64,000 nt of DNA from the NCBI GenBank assembly GCA_024403615.1, contig JAKSRM010000002.1:62001-126000 (forward strand), written 5' to 3'. Under the pieces are notes generated by a model that worked only from the letters and a program-made list of their open reading frames with translations, ran no database searches and had not been told where the DNA came from. The translations under genes and the position numbers were made by a program. The stretch comes from Lachnospiraceae bacterium. Its GTDB lineage: Bacteria; Bacillota; Clostridia; Lachnospirales; Lachnospiraceae. This document shows, in pieces, positions 8,249 to 17,189 of this stretch (positions are counted from its first letter, which is position 1; every line of letters starts with the position of its first letter).

Positions 8249-9811
8249 TTATTTTCCAAGATGTTCTTTAATTTCAATCGTATTCGTCTTGTTGTAGCAG
8301 GAGAAGATTTTTTCTACTTCAACTGGACGAGAGCCTGGTGTTAACCAACTGATAATTGGAACGATAATCAGGCCGCCAACCATAGCAAATACTCCGGAGT
8401 ATAAGGAATTCTTAAATACAAAGCTTAAGAATGGGCTTGCTGCTACAGAGAAAGCGCCTAAGGAAATAAACAGCTGAATAATTTCCAGACCAATGCCCCA
8501 TACGAAGGAAACGGCTACTGCCACACGGCTGATGCGTTTGCTGTATAAACCATAGAGGAATGGAGCCAGGAAAGCACCTGCTAATGCGCCCCAAGAAACA
8601 CCCATCATCTGTGCGATGAAAATACTCTTATTGGATACCTGCTTAATAGCAATGACTGCGGAAATTACAATAAATACAACAATGAATATACGCATTAAGA
8701 TCATTTTCTGTTTTTCATCAACGGATTTCTTCTTTGTCAATGGTGCAATAAAGTCCAAGGTAATGGTAGAAGCGCTTGTCAGTACCAAAGAAGAAAGGGT
8801 GGACATGGAAGCGGAAAGTACCAATACGATTACGATACCGATAATAATCGGTGACAAGTTGGAAAGCATCTGAGGGATTACGGCGTCAAAGCCTTCTGTT
8901 GCAACGTCTACATTGTATAATCTGCCGAAGCCACCTAAGAAATAGCATCCGCCAGCTACAATGATTGCGAATAAAGTAGAAATAACTGTGCCCTTCTTTA
9001 CTGCATCTTCGTTCTTAATTGCGTAGAATTTTCCAACCATCTGAGGAAGTCCCCAGGTACCTAAAGAAGTAAGTAAAATTACAAAGAGAAGGAATACTGG
9101 GTCTGCTCCGAAGAAGGATGTGAACTGCCAACCGCCATTTGGTCCAGTTGCCAAAGATTCAATTGCTGCGTTAAAGCCGCCATTGTCATTCAGTACTGCT
9201 AAGATAACTGCAACAATACCTACTAACATTAATAAGCCCTGAATGAAGTCGTTGATTGCGGTTGCCATGTATCCTCCGATTACTACGTAGGTTCCGGTTA
9301 AAACTGCCATGATAATGACACATACTGCGTAGTTTACACCAGGGAAGGCCATTGCAAACAGACGAGAAAGGCCATTGTAAAGAGAAGCGGTGTAAGGAAT
9401 CAGGAAGATAAAAATAATAACGGAAGCAGCTACTTTTAATTTTTTGGATTCAAAACGTGTTCCAAAGAATTCCGGCATGGTTTTACTTTCCATGTGGTTT
9501 GTCATAATTCGGGTACGTCTTCCTAAAATCAACCATGCAAGAAGTGATCCGATAAAAGCATTTCCCAGACCGATCCAGGTAGATGCCAGACCGAAATTCC
9601 ATCCAAACTGTCCTGCGTATCCAACGAAAATTACTGCGGAGAAATAAGAAGTACCATATGCGAAAGAGCTAAGCCATGGGCCTACATTTCTGGAACCTAA
9701 TACAAAACCGGTAACATCCTGGGCGTGAGATTTGGAACGGATTCCAATAATCAGCATTACTGCGAAAAACGCCACTGTCATGATTAATGTAATTATCATC
9801 GTTGAATTCAT
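8249..9811 (-). CDS. Sodium:solute symporter family (SSS) transporter
   Basis: 520 residues with about 13 membrane helices. The N-terminal part (GIRSKSHAQDVTGFVLGSRN, then GPWLSSFAYGTSYFSAVIFVGYAG) is typical of the PutP/PanF family, as is GGYMATAINDFIQGLLML. These carriers drive uptake with Na+. The family alone does not give the substrate, but the leader upstream encodes a peptide with 7 tyrosines in 18 residues, which would make expression respond to charged tRNA-Tyr. Tyrosine, an aromatic compound or a tyrosine-containing peptide is therefore a candidate substrate (inference). Start ATG with AAGAGGTAA ahead of it. Confidence 0.85.
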   Translation of the reverse strand: MNSTMIITLIMTVAFFAVMLIIGIRSKSHAQDVTGFVLGSRNVGPWLSSFAYGTSYFSAVIFVGYAGQFGWNFGLASTWIGLGNAFIGSLLAWLILGRRTRIMTNHMESKTMPEFFGTRFESKKLKVAASVIIFIFLIPYTASLYNGLSRLFAMAFPGVNYAVCVIIMAVLTGTYVVIGGYMATAINDFIQGLLMLVGIVAVILAVLNDNGGFNAAIESLATGPNGGWQFTSFFGADPVFLLFVILLTSLGTWGLPQMVGKFYAIKNEDAVKKGTVISTLFAIIVAGGCYFLGGFGRLYNVDVATEGFDAVIPQMLSNLSPIIIGIVIVLVLSASMSTLSSLVLTSASTITLDFIAPLTKKKSVDEKQKMILMRIFIVVFIVISAVIAIKQVSNKSIFIAQMMGVSWGALAGAFLAPFLYGLYSKRISRVAVAVSFVWGIGLEIIQLFISLGAFSVAASPFLSFVFKNSLYSGVFAMVGGLIIVPIISWLTPGSRPVEVEKIFSCYNKTNTIEIKEHLGK

Positions 9812-9828
9812 TTTCTTTACCTCTTCTT

Positions 9829-9859
9829 ATAAAAATAACGGACCAGAAGGTCTGGTCCG
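9829..9859 (-). terminator. Attenuator terminator in the symporter leader
   Basis: Stem CGGACCAGA / TCTGGTCCG (9839-9847 with 9851-9859) with a 3-nt loop, followed on the minus strand by a T-rich tract (9829-9838). It lies between promoter and symporter, so it can only act as a leader terminator. Its first arm (ACCAGACC) could alternatively pair with GGTTTTGGT at 9890-9898, giving a competing antiterminator with one bulged base. Confidence 0.7.
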
Positions 9860-9907
9860 CTTAAAAACTAACTTAATAAAAATTGCTATACCAAAACCAA
9901 CCTAATA

Positions 9908-9964
9908 TCAATATCGAAAATAGGAATAATAATAGTTATAGGTTTTGCGGTATTTTTTAAACAT
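9908..9964 (-). CDS. Tyrosine-rich leader peptide (18 aa)
   Basis: Short ORF not in the 60-residue range: MFKKYRKTYNYYYSYFRY. Seven of 18 residues are Tyr and two are Phe. It has its own ribosome site (AAAGGAAA, 7 nt before the ATG) and sits downstream of a near-consensus promoter and 49 bp before the terminator hairpin. The layout matches classical leader peptides of amino-acid attenuators. A ribosome that completes the peptide would cover the antiterminator strand; one stalled at the Tyr codons would leave it free. Confidence 0.7.
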   Translation of the reverse strand: MFKKYRKTYNYYYSYFRY

Positions 9965-10007
9965 TTTAGTTTCCTTTTGTTGCAAAATTTATGATTTATT
10001 GTGATTG

Positions 10008-10036
10008 ATTATAATGACCTGGTTCCCACAAGTCAA
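10008..10036 (-). promoter_or_regulatory. Promoter of the symporter operon
   Basis: Minus strand: -35 TTGACT (10031-10036), 17-bp spacer, -10 TATAAT (10008-10013). It produces a leader of about 190 nt that includes the Tyr-rich peptide and the attenuator. Confidence 0.8.
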
Positions 10037-10061
10037 GCAGAAATTTTATCAATTTAAAGCA

Positions 10062-10661
10062 TTAATGCGTTAATGTCTCAAATAATAAAATACCAGTGAT
10101 GGTTCCGGCTGCTTCCACCTTTAAATAGTGCTCTGCAGAGGGGTTAAAAAGCACTTTACAAGAGGCTGGAAACTCTTCGTCTGCAAACCAGAGGTTTAAA
10201 TACAAAGGGAAATTCGGCAGAAAAGAAAACTTCGCACAAAGGTCTGCTTTCCCTTCCATCAACTCTCCTCCGTTCTCTAAAATGGCCTGTTTTATTTCTT
10301 CCGGGCTCTTTCCTGCAGTTACCTGACGGATGATTTTATCGTTTTCCCGATCAAAGCTGGAGCCGCGAATCAGGCCTCCTTCTTTAAATTCACTAAGTCC
10401 CATCCGGCCTTCCTGTAACGGGAATCCATCAGCTTCGTCCAAGTATTGGAAAACCGTAAGAGCCAACCACATATTAGGCTCTGGTGAAATCACAAAGTCA
10501 GGATAGCTGACCGTGGTTTTTGTGCCAAAAAGTTCAAAACAGAATTCCTGTTTTTCTCTGTCATAGAAAAGGTTGCCCTTCTCTGCCAGGTCTTCCGGCG
10601 TTCGGTCTTTCAGTTTTAATTTCGCTGCAGAGAGCATTTCCTCATACTGTCTGTTGGCCAT
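10062..10661 (-). CDS. DUF3786-family protein
   Basis: 199 residues, no signal peptide or membrane helix. I recognise DUF3786 features: PEDLAEKGNLFYDREKQEF early, FGTKTTVSYPDF, and the late WFADEEFPASCKVLFNPSA. A second, divergent member lies at the end of the acetyl-CoA synthase operon (24456-25085), with the matching phrase WAPDEEFPANAQVLFSDN. The family is common in anaerobes with corrinoid or CO metabolism, but its function is unknown to me. Confidence 0.7.
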   Translation of the reverse strand: MANRQYEEMLSAAKLKLKDRTPEDLAEKGNLFYDREKQEFCFELFGTKTTVSYPDFVISPEPNMWLALTVFQYLDEADGFPLQEGRMGLSEFKEGGLIRGSSFDRENDKIIRQVTAGKSPEEIKQAILENGGELMEGKADLCAKFSFLPNFPLYLNLWFADEEFPASCKVLFNPSAEHYLKVEAAGTITGILLFETLTH

Positions 10662-10714
10662 AATTTTACGCTATCAATCACTCATTATTTCTCTAGCCTA
10701 GAGAGTTGAAACAA

Positions 10715-11233
10715 TTAGTCGTTCAATACAAATTTCCACTTGCAGCAGCAAGTATCATCGGTAATATCTGGATAGCAGCTAACGCACTCGCAAGTAAATC
10801 TGCTATCAATGGTTTTTGCAAATCCGCTGTACTCTAAAACACCTACGGATTTACATGGATGGAATGGCATTCCCTTACGCAGTCTTGCGGTCTGTACGCG
10901 GCAGTCAATGGCTGTGTAATACAAAGTATTTCCATCAATCTCAATGGAGTCTTTATTAATATTCGCATAGAATCTTAACTGAAGCGCTTTCGAAAGGCCT
11001 TCAATTCCTGCCTGCTCCGGCAGTTTTAAGAATTCTTTGATACGTTTCGCTTCGCTCACGGTAAATCTTTCCCAAGCTCGCTCGTCATGGTACATAGCCT
11101 CGTCCATACCCAATTTTTCTTCAATGGACTGGAACCACACGCCATCTAAAGCCAACCAGTTTTTCGAATAAATACCAATTAGCTCAATCAATTCTTCTTT
11201 TGATAAAGATTCTAATAATTCGTTGTGTTTCAT
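10715..11233 (-). CDS. Cytosolic DUF6125-like protein
   Basis: 172 residues. The N-terminal region with NWLALDGVWFQSIEEKLGMD and the C-terminal cysteine cluster (CECVSCYPDITDDTCCC) resemble a clostridial family I associate with DUF6125. The clustered cysteines suggest metal or iron-sulfur binding. It lies between the DUF3786 gene and a LysM lipoprotein on the same strand; no pathway can be assigned. Confidence 0.55.
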   Translation of the reverse strand: MKHNELLESLSKEELIELIGIYSKNWLALDGVWFQSIEEKLGMDEAMYHDERAWERFTVSEAKRIKEFLKLPEQAGIEGLSKALQLRFYANINKDSIEIDGNTLYYTAIDCRVQTARLRKGMPFHPCKSVGVLEYSGFAKTIDSRFTCECVSCYPDITDDTCCCKWKFVLND

Positions 11234-11275
11234 TTATTGACGTTCTCCTTTTTTATTTCAATTAGGACTTTTCTA

Positions 11276-11977
11276 TCACTTCTTTGGAACTACCAGTTCT
11301 TCTCCCGGGAACAGATATTGCGCATATTCGATGACATCGTCAAACTCATGTCCATAGGCCTTGGCCGTTTCAATAATAACCGTTTGATTGAGGATAGCCA
11401 GTTCTTTCGTTGTAATGCCATACTCCTTTGCGATGCTGTGAATGGAATCACCTGACTGAACAACATACGTCGTCAGTCTGTCATCGGCAGTCTTCACGAG
11501 AACGACTTCGTTGGAAATTCCGGAAGGTTCGAGTGCTTCCGCCATGCGAAAATCAGAATCGCCAGCAGAGGATTTCGTAGTTACAGAACCTTTTAAGAAG
11601 CTAAAAGTAATCTGGCCTTCCTTAAGGTCCATTGTACCTTCATAGGAAAAGCTGACATTCTTATTCTCCGCATCTTTTCCCTCAATGCTATATTCTGCAC
11701 TTCCATCCTGAATCACTGTTCCACTTTGTTCCTGATACAAAGTATGGTCATCAAAAGAATCTGTAAAGGTCCAGTCCATCTTTCCATCAACAATACTACG
11801 GACCGTAATCGTAAGCTCTCCGCCCCATGGGTCCTGGCCGGCAAACTGTGCTCCAACATACTCTGCATAGGCATCATCAGAAACTGGAAGCTTTTCGTCT
11901 TTCGAACTTCCACAAGCCGCCAAAGCCATCACAGCCATAACAATCACAGAAAGAACTACTAAATACTTATTTTTCAT
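11276..11977 (-). CDS. LysM-domain lipoprotein
   Basis: 233 residues. A lipoprotein signal ends in the lipobox ALAAC. A middle beta-rich part of unknown family is followed by a C-terminal LysM (TYVVQSGDSIHSIAKEYGIT, then LFPGEELVVPKK), a peptidoglycan-binding module. The frame stays open upstream to 12109, but the true start is the ATG at 11977: it has AAAAAGGAG about 8 nt upstream and begins the signal peptide, while the extension overlaps the next gene. Confidence 0.8.
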   Translation of the reverse strand: MKNKYLVVLSVIVMAVMALAACGSSKDEKLPVSDDAYAEYVGAQFAGQDPWGGELTITVRSIVDGKMDWTFTDSFDDHTLYQEQSGTVIQDGSAEYSIEGKDAENKNVSFSYEGTMDLKEGQITFSFLKGSVTTKSSAGDSDFRMAEALEPSGISNEVVLVKTADDRLTTYVVQSGDSIHSIAKEYGITTKELAILNQTVIIETAKAYGHEFDDVIEYAQYLFPGEELVVPKK

Positions 11978-12042
11978 GTTTATTCTCCTTTTTCTATTCA
12001 AGACAATTTCATTGGGAAGGCAATATAAAATCATGCCTTGGA

Positions 12043-13287
12043 TTATACTCGTGACAGTAGAGCCACCGTCTCCACATGCTCTGTTTCCGGGAACATGTCT
12101 ACGCAGCAAGCTTTCCCCAGATCATATCCAGCAATCTTAAAGGACTGCAGATCTCTGGCTAAAGACTCCGGCTTGCAGCTGACATAAACGATATTATCAA
12201 CTTTATAGCTTAAGATTTTTCCTAAGGCCTTCGGATTAATTCCTTCTCTTGGAGGATCTAAGATAATGCTATCCGGTTTTGGAAGGTCGTCTAACGCCTT
12301 CAGCACATCTGCTGCCACAAACTCTGCGTTTTCTACGCCGTTCAAGGCTGCATTTTCTTTTGCGGCTTCTACCGCTTCTGCTACGATTTCTACGCCAATG
12401 ACTTTATTTACTACGGGAGCCATGAGCTGAGCGATAGTTCCAGTTCCACTATATAAATCAAATAACAAGCCATAAGACTTGGAAGCATACTCTCTTGCCT
12501 TGCTATAAAGAACTTCTGCCCCTTTGGTGTTGGTTTGGAAGAAGGAGAAGGTAGAAATCTTAAAATTCAGTCCCAATACTTCTTCGTTAATATAATCGTT
12601 ACCATACAGAATATCGGTTTTATCACTCTTTACTACGTCGGAAAGGGCGTCGTTGGTAATATGTAGGATGCCAGCAATCTTTCCTTCCAATTTCAGACCT
12701 AAAAGGCGTTCTTTGAAGCCTTCTACCAGTTCTTCTGCAAAGGTTCCCTCTTTCAGTTTTTCTATGCCAGAAAAAGTAGGACTAGAAGTTACTAAAGCAA
12801 CCAGAATCTCACCGGTTGCAGCTGTTCTCCGCACTAACAGATGGCGCAGCCAGCCTACATGGGTTTTATTATTTTTAAAATCCACCTCGCCCTTTTCGTA
12901 ATATTCATTAAAGAAATTCCGGGTTTCGTTACGGACCTGATTCATGTCGCTATGAATCAGGTGGCAGTCGGTAATATTCACAATGTTCATGAAGCTGCCC
13001 TTTTGATGAAGACCTAAGGAAAACGGACCGTCTTTACATTCGTCACCGAAGGTAAATTCCATTTTATTCCGATAGCCTTCTTCCGATGGGCTAGGAAGGA
13101 TTCCTTCAAACTCGAAAGAGCCATAAACCGGCTCCAGTAAATCCCTTACCTTTTCTGCCTTCATTTTCAGCTGGGTTTCATACGCTATTTTCTGATAGGT
13201 GCATCCACCACAGGCGCCAAAATGTGGGCACAAAGGCTCTCTGTTTTCATAGGGGGAAAGATCAATTTGTTTTTTCTTCTTACTCAT
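12043..13287 (-). CDS. TrmA/RlmD-family RNA (uracil-5)-methyltransferase
   Basis: 414 residues. It methylates uracil C5 in rRNA or tRNA using S-adenosylmethionine. The iron-sulfur cysteines are present (C20, C26, C29 in CPHFGACGGC and about C108). The SAM fold has LFDLYSGTGTIAQLM, the active region SIILDPPREG, and the catalytic cysteine in YVSCKPESLARDL. The N-terminal TRAM domain found in many homologues is absent. RlmCD-type 23S rRNA modification is the likeliest role, but the exact target cannot be set. Confidence 0.85.
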   Translation of the reverse strand: MSKKKKQIDLSPYENREPLCPHFGACGGCTYQKIAYETQLKMKAEKVRDLLEPVYGSFEFEGILPSPSEEGYRNKMEFTFGDECKDGPFSLGLHQKGSFMNIVNITDCHLIHSDMNQVRNETRNFFNEYYEKGEVDFKNNKTHVGWLRHLLVRRTAATGEILVALVTSSPTFSGIEKLKEGTFAEELVEGFKERLLGLKLEGKIAGILHITNDALSDVVKSDKTDILYGNDYINEEVLGLNFKISTFSFFQTNTKGAEVLYSKAREYASKSYGLLFDLYSGTGTIAQLMAPVVNKVIGVEIVAEAVEAAKENAALNGVENAEFVAADVLKALDDLPKPDSIILDPPREGINPKALGKILSYKVDNIVYVSCKPESLARDLQSFKIAGYDLGKACCVDMFPETEHVETVALLSRV

Positions 13288-13325
13288 TTTTCTGTCCTAA
13301 AAGTTTTTTCTATGTCGCTAAAACA

Positions 13326-13359
13326 AATAAAATGAGGCAAGCTTCATCAGCTTGCCTCA
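13326..13359 (-). terminator. Terminator after the small membrane protein gene
   Basis: An 11-bp perfect stem, TGAGGCAAGCT / AGCTTGCCTCA (13333-13343 with 13349-13359), 5-nt loop, followed on the minus strand by TTTTATTTGTTT. Confidence 0.8.
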
Positions 13360-13374
13360 CGAAACACTGATTTT

Positions 13375-13707
13375 TTATTCTGCAAAGTCGTTTTCTGTTA
13401 CGTCTGCGGGTACATCGTACTCGTCATCTTCTACATAGTAGTTATCTAAATCGTCATACAGGTCATAATCATCTGTTTTCTTACCAAATAATTTATAAAC
13501 CGCGTATCCGACGCCTGCCAATGCAACTACACCGATTGCACAGAACAGTAAAACTTTTACTACCTTGTTACATTTTTCTTTTTTCTGTTCTTTTTTGAGT
13601 AATTCGTTCAGTTTAGAAAGCTGAACAAATTCTTCGAATTTTTTCTCCATAGCGTTCACCTTTCCTGATATCAATTGTTTTGCACCAAATTTTATTAAAC
13701 TATTCAT
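13375..13707 (-). CDS. Small membrane protein of unknown function
   Basis: About 110 residues: a basic, Lys-rich N-terminal half predicted as helical, one membrane segment (VLLFCAIGVVALAGVGYAVY) and a very acidic tail (DDYDLYDDLDNYYVEDDEYD). ATG 13707 has GAGGGTG 6 nt upstream and is preferred over ATG 13722, which would contain that ribosome site. ATG 13650, with AAAGGTG upstream, is another candidate. It lies between two housekeeping genes; no family is recognised. Confidence 0.6.
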   Translation of the reverse strand: MNSLIKFGAKQLISGKVNAMEKKFEEFVQLSKLNELLKKEQKKEKCNKVVKVLLFCAIGVVALAGVGYAVYKLFGKKTDDYDLYDDLDNYYVEDDEYDVPADVTENDFAE

Positions 13708-13783
13708 ATCAATCACCCTCAATTAAATAATAGAATAGGAGCTCTTTTTTTGCAATAAACTTGATGTAAAATTCATAAAAATG

Positions 13784-16018
13784 TTACATTTTTTTCAGTT
13801 TTGCAAAGCTTGCAAACATCTTCTTTGTGCCGCATTCTTCGAAGTCTACCGTTACCTCCCAATCTCTTCCTCCATCATTAATCGAAGCAACGATTCCTTC
13901 GCCAAATTTCATATGGCTGACTCTGTCTCCAACACCATAATCTAAGGTTGGCTTGTTCTGGGACGAGCCAAAGCTCTTCGCTTGGGCTGGCTTATCACTG
14001 AGGCCGAACGGTTTTCTCATAAAGCTTGTTTTACTATCTTTCGCCGCACTGACTCCGCCATTATATTCGGACGGTTTGCTCTTAACGTAAATATTGTCTT
14101 TATCGGATTCAATTAACTCTCCCGGTATTTCTCTTACAAAACGGGAAATATTGGAAACCATGGTTTCTCCACGGACCATACGCATACGAGAAGCCGTCAA
14201 AACCAGATGTTTTTTCGCACGGGTAATGGCAACGTAAGCCAACCGACGTTCCTCTTCTAAATCGTCCTCATCATCGGAATTTATGGACGCATTCATCGGG
14301 AATAATCCGTCTTCCATTCCGCAAAGGAATACGATTGGGAACTCCAGGCCTTTTGCCGAATGGATGGTAATTAAGGAAACATAGTCCGAATCTGCATCCC
14401 AGGAGTCAATATCTGCTACCAGCGATACTTCCTCTAAAAATCCATTTAAAGACGGTTCCTCCGCCGTATTTTCATAAACAGACAATTTATTGATCAGTTC
14501 GTCGATATTTTCAATTCGAGTCTCCGATTCCACGGTCTTTTCCGCTCTCAGCTCTCTCAAATAACCGCTGCGCTCTAAAACATCATCCAAAATCTGAGTT
14601 AAAGTCTTGTCTTCCATTCCCTGACGAAGGCTTTCAATCAAGTTCCGGAATTCTCTTATTTTTTCTCCGCTTTTTCCTAAAATCCCTTCATTTACTGCAT
14701 CATCTAATGCTGCATAGAAGTTAACGTCTCGGTCGTTGGCAATACTTTGGATAGCATTTACAGAAACAGCACCAATGCCACGCTTCGGCACATTAATGAT
14801 TCTTCTTACTGCTACATCGTCTTTTGCATTATCGATGGTCTTTAAATAAGCCAGAACGTCTTTGATTTCTTTTCTCTGATAGAAATTTACGCCGCCAACA
14901 ATCTTATAAGGGATATTGGCACGAACGAAAGCTTCTTCCAAATTTCTAGACTGGGCGTTGGTTCGGTAAAGGCAAGCACAATCATTTAACTGATAACCTT
15001 CCTTCCGGTATTTTTTAATCTGGTCAATTACCCGGTCCGCCTCCATATAGGGATTATCTACATGGAACAGTTTCAGCAAACTGCCATCTTCCTGATCTGT
15101 CCAAAGGGTTTTTGATTTTCTCTTTTTATTATTTCGGATGACCGCATTGGCCGCATTCAAAATATTGCTGGTAGAACGGTAATTCTGTTCCAAACGAATT
15201 ACTTTTGCCTTTGGAAATACCTTTTCAAAGTTCAGAATATTTTCGATGTTGGCGCCACGGAATTTATAAATAGACTGGTCATCATCACCTACCACACAGA
15301 TATTCTGGTACTTTTGAGCCAAAAGGCTTACAAATACAAACTGTGCAGTATTGGTATCTTGATATTCATCAACGGAAATATATTTGAAACGCTCTTGAAA
15401 TCGATTCAGCACGTCCGGATTTTCCCGAAATAGCTCAACCGTTTTGACAATTAAATCATCAAAGTCAAAAGCATTATTCTTCTTGAGTTCTTTTTGATAC
15501 TCCCGATAAACCTTTGCCACCTTTTCCAGATAAAAGTCTCCGGAAGCATCCAGTTCAAACTGATCCACACTGGTCAGTTCGTCCTTGGCAGAAGAAATAT
15601 GGCTTAAGAACCATTTTTCTTTAAACCGGGTAGTATCAATATCAAATTTCTTGCAGATGTTCTTTACTACTGTTTTTTGATCATCTGCATCATAAATTGT
15701 AAAACTGTTATCATAGCCCAATAAATGGCTGTAACTGCGCAATATTTTTACGCAAGCAGAATGGAAAGTGCAAATCCATGCGCCTCCTGCATCCATTCCA
15801 ATGCTGTTTTCCACACGTTCCCGCATTTCCGCAGCAGCCTTATTGGTAAAAGTAATGGCTAAGATTTCTCTCGGAGCTACATTCTTTTCTTTTACCAGAT
15901 AAGCGATTCTATTTGTAATAACACGGGTTTTGCCAGAACCAGCCCCCGCTAGTATAAGAAGCGGTCCTTCCGTAGTAAGAACCGCTTCTTTTTGCATTTC
16001 ATTTAAACCTTGAAGCAT
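13784..16018 (-). CDS. pcrA: PcrA/UvrD-type DNA helicase
   Basis: 744 residues, normal for PcrA. Superfamily 1A motifs are in order: LAGAGSGKTRVITNRIAYL (Walker A), DEYQDTNTAQF (Walker B), VVGDDDQSIYKFRGA, LEQNYRSTSNIL, and TIHSAKGLEFPIVFL. A C-terminal GDRVSHMKFGEGIV segment matches the RNA-polymerase-binding part of PcrA. It unwinds DNA 3' to 5' in nucleotide-excision repair and resolves replication-transcription conflicts. It starts 5 bp after yerC, whose AGAGG serves as its ribosome site. Confidence 0.95.
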   Translation of the reverse strand: MLQGLNEMQKEAVLTTEGPLLILAGAGSGKTRVITNRIAYLVKEKNVAPREILAITFTNKAAAEMRERVENSIGMDAGGAWICTFHSACVKILRSYSHLLGYDNSFTIYDADDQKTVVKNICKKFDIDTTRFKEKWFLSHISSAKDELTSVDQFELDASGDFYLEKVAKVYREYQKELKKNNAFDFDDLIVKTVELFRENPDVLNRFQERFKYISVDEYQDTNTAQFVFVSLLAQKYQNICVVGDDDQSIYKFRGANIENILNFEKVFPKAKVIRLEQNYRSTSNILNAANAVIRNNKKRKSKTLWTDQEDGSLLKLFHVDNPYMEADRVIDQIKKYRKEGYQLNDCACLYRTNAQSRNLEEAFVRANIPYKIVGGVNFYQRKEIKDVLAYLKTIDNAKDDVAVRRIINVPKRGIGAVSVNAIQSIANDRDVNFYAALDDAVNEGILGKSGEKIREFRNLIESLRQGMEDKTLTQILDDVLERSGYLRELRAEKTVESETRIENIDELINKLSVYENTAEEPSLNGFLEEVSLVADIDSWDADSDYVSLITIHSAKGLEFPIVFLCGMEDGLFPMNASINSDDEDDLEEERRLAYVAITRAKKHLVLTASRMRMVRGETMVSNISRFVREIPGELIESDKDNIYVKSKPSEYNGGVSAAKDSKTSFMRKPFGLSDKPAQAKSFGSSQNKPTLDYGVGDRVSHMKFGEGIVASINDGGRDWEVTVDFEECGTKKMFASFAKLKKM

Positions 16019-16022
16019 ATAC

Positions 16023-16307
16023 TTAACTTAACCTCTTGAATGCCATTTCATATCCACCATTGCCATCATCAATAGAACGTTTTACACGACTAATGGTAGC
16101 GGTGCTTGCTCCGCTCTTTTCTGCAATTTCCTGATATGTGAATTTCTGGGTCAATAATTTTGCCACCTGAAATCTTTGAGCAAATGATAAAATTTCGTTT
16201 GTCGTGCAAACGTCCTCAAAGAAGTTAAAACATTCTTCTTCGTTTTGTAAAGACAGTATCGCCTGAAACAATTCTTTCACTTCAGGGGTTTTGATTTTTT
16301 TGCTCAT
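16023..16307 (-). CDS. yerC: YerC/YecD-type TrpR-like regulator
   Basis: 94 residues from the ATG at 16307, which has AGAGGAA upstream. The helix-turn-helix is clear: ILSFAQRFQVAKLLTQKFTY then YQEIAEKSGASTATISRVKR, matching the YerC/YecD subgroup of the Trp repressor fold. In Bacillus subtilis yerC is also found by pcrA, and the order here is the same. Its ligand and targets are unknown; it should not be taken as a tryptophan repressor. Confidence 0.9.
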   Translation of the reverse strand: MSKKIKTPEVKELFQAILSLQNEEECFNFFEDVCTTNEILSFAQRFQVAKLLTQKFTYQEIAEKSGASTATISRVKRSIDDGNGGYEMAFKRLS

Positions 16308-16343
16308 ATCTATTCCTCTCTGCAATCTACAGGTCTCAAACGG

Positions 16344-17177
16344 TTAAAATCTTCTTCCGCCACCGCCATGGCTCATACCACCAGCTGAAACATGAACGCT
16401 AGAGCCGCCTGGACGACCACCGCCGGCACCACCACTTCTATTATTATTCTGTGGTAACGGAACAACTACAACGTTGTTGTATAAGTAACGGTCAGCACTC
16501 TTGGTAAGATTAATGCGGTCTCCCTCAACATATACATTGGCATTATGTTGAGAAGCAACGCTCTTCATCTGGCTCTTCATTCCTGCAGTAATCGCTAAGG
16601 AAATCAGAAAAGCAACAAGGAAAGCTCCTACAATACGGAGGATAATATCTGTAAAACCGATATGTTTCTCTACTGGAACAGGCTCCGGATAAACGATTTG
16701 ATCTACCGGATTTCCTGCTCTTTCCTGCAGAAAATAATCATAGGCGGTATTAACAAAGCACTTAAAAGCGCCCGTGATATCATCGTTCTGAAGGTATGGC
16801 ACCAGATCATCACAGCAAAGATCAATGCCATAATCAGTAAATGCTTGAATTCCTTCTCCAGCAGTGGAAATCCAGAATTCTCCATCCACCATATTTAAAA
16901 CAAGTTCAACGCCATCTGGTCCATAACCATTCTGCTCATAAAAAGCATCTGCATAAGCCTGCGCACCCTGGCCATAGAAAGAATCGGTAGTATGAATAAC
17001 AACATCCACTCCCAGTTCTTCACTTAATTCATCCAAAGCACCGCTAAACAGCTCAGCATCTTCTATGGAGAGAAGATTGGAATCATCTACCAGTCTCTGT
17101 CCAGCTGCAAAAGTCGGAACTACAAAACAAAGAGCGATGGCCAAAACTGCTATAATAGCTAAAATTTTCTTTTTCAT
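16344..17177 (-). CDS. TPM-domain membrane protein (YdjH-like)
   Basis: 277 residues. A signal peptide (ending near TFAAG) is followed by a TPM domain (about 28-150: LVDDSNLLSIEDAELFSGAL, TTDSFYGQGAQAYADAFYEQ, DGVELVLNMVDGEFWISTAG), a membrane helix near 185-200 and a Gly/Ser-rich tail with repeated GGG. TPM domains often sit in membrane-quality-control complexes. Together with the two genes before it this copies the ydjG-ydjH-ydjI set of Bacillus. Confidence 0.75.
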   Translation of the reverse strand: MKKKILAIIAVLAIALCFVVPTFAAGQRLVDDSNLLSIEDAELFSGALDELSEELGVDVVIHTTDSFYGQGAQAYADAFYEQNGYGPDGVELVLNMVDGEFWISTAGEGIQAFTDYGIDLCCDDLVPYLQNDDITGAFKCFVNTAYDYFLQERAGNPVDQIVYPEPVPVEKHIGFTDIILRIVGAFLVAFLISLAITAGMKSQMKSVASQHNANVYVEGDRINLTKSADRYLYNNVVVVPLPQNNNRSGGAGGGRPGGSSVHVSAGGMSHGGGGRRF

Positions 17178-17189
17178 ACGACCACCCTC

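Noticed and set aside
11978..12109. N-terminal extension of the LysM lipoprotein frame
   Set aside because: It overlaps the methyltransferase gene, has no ribosome site and would place the lipoprotein signal peptide internally.
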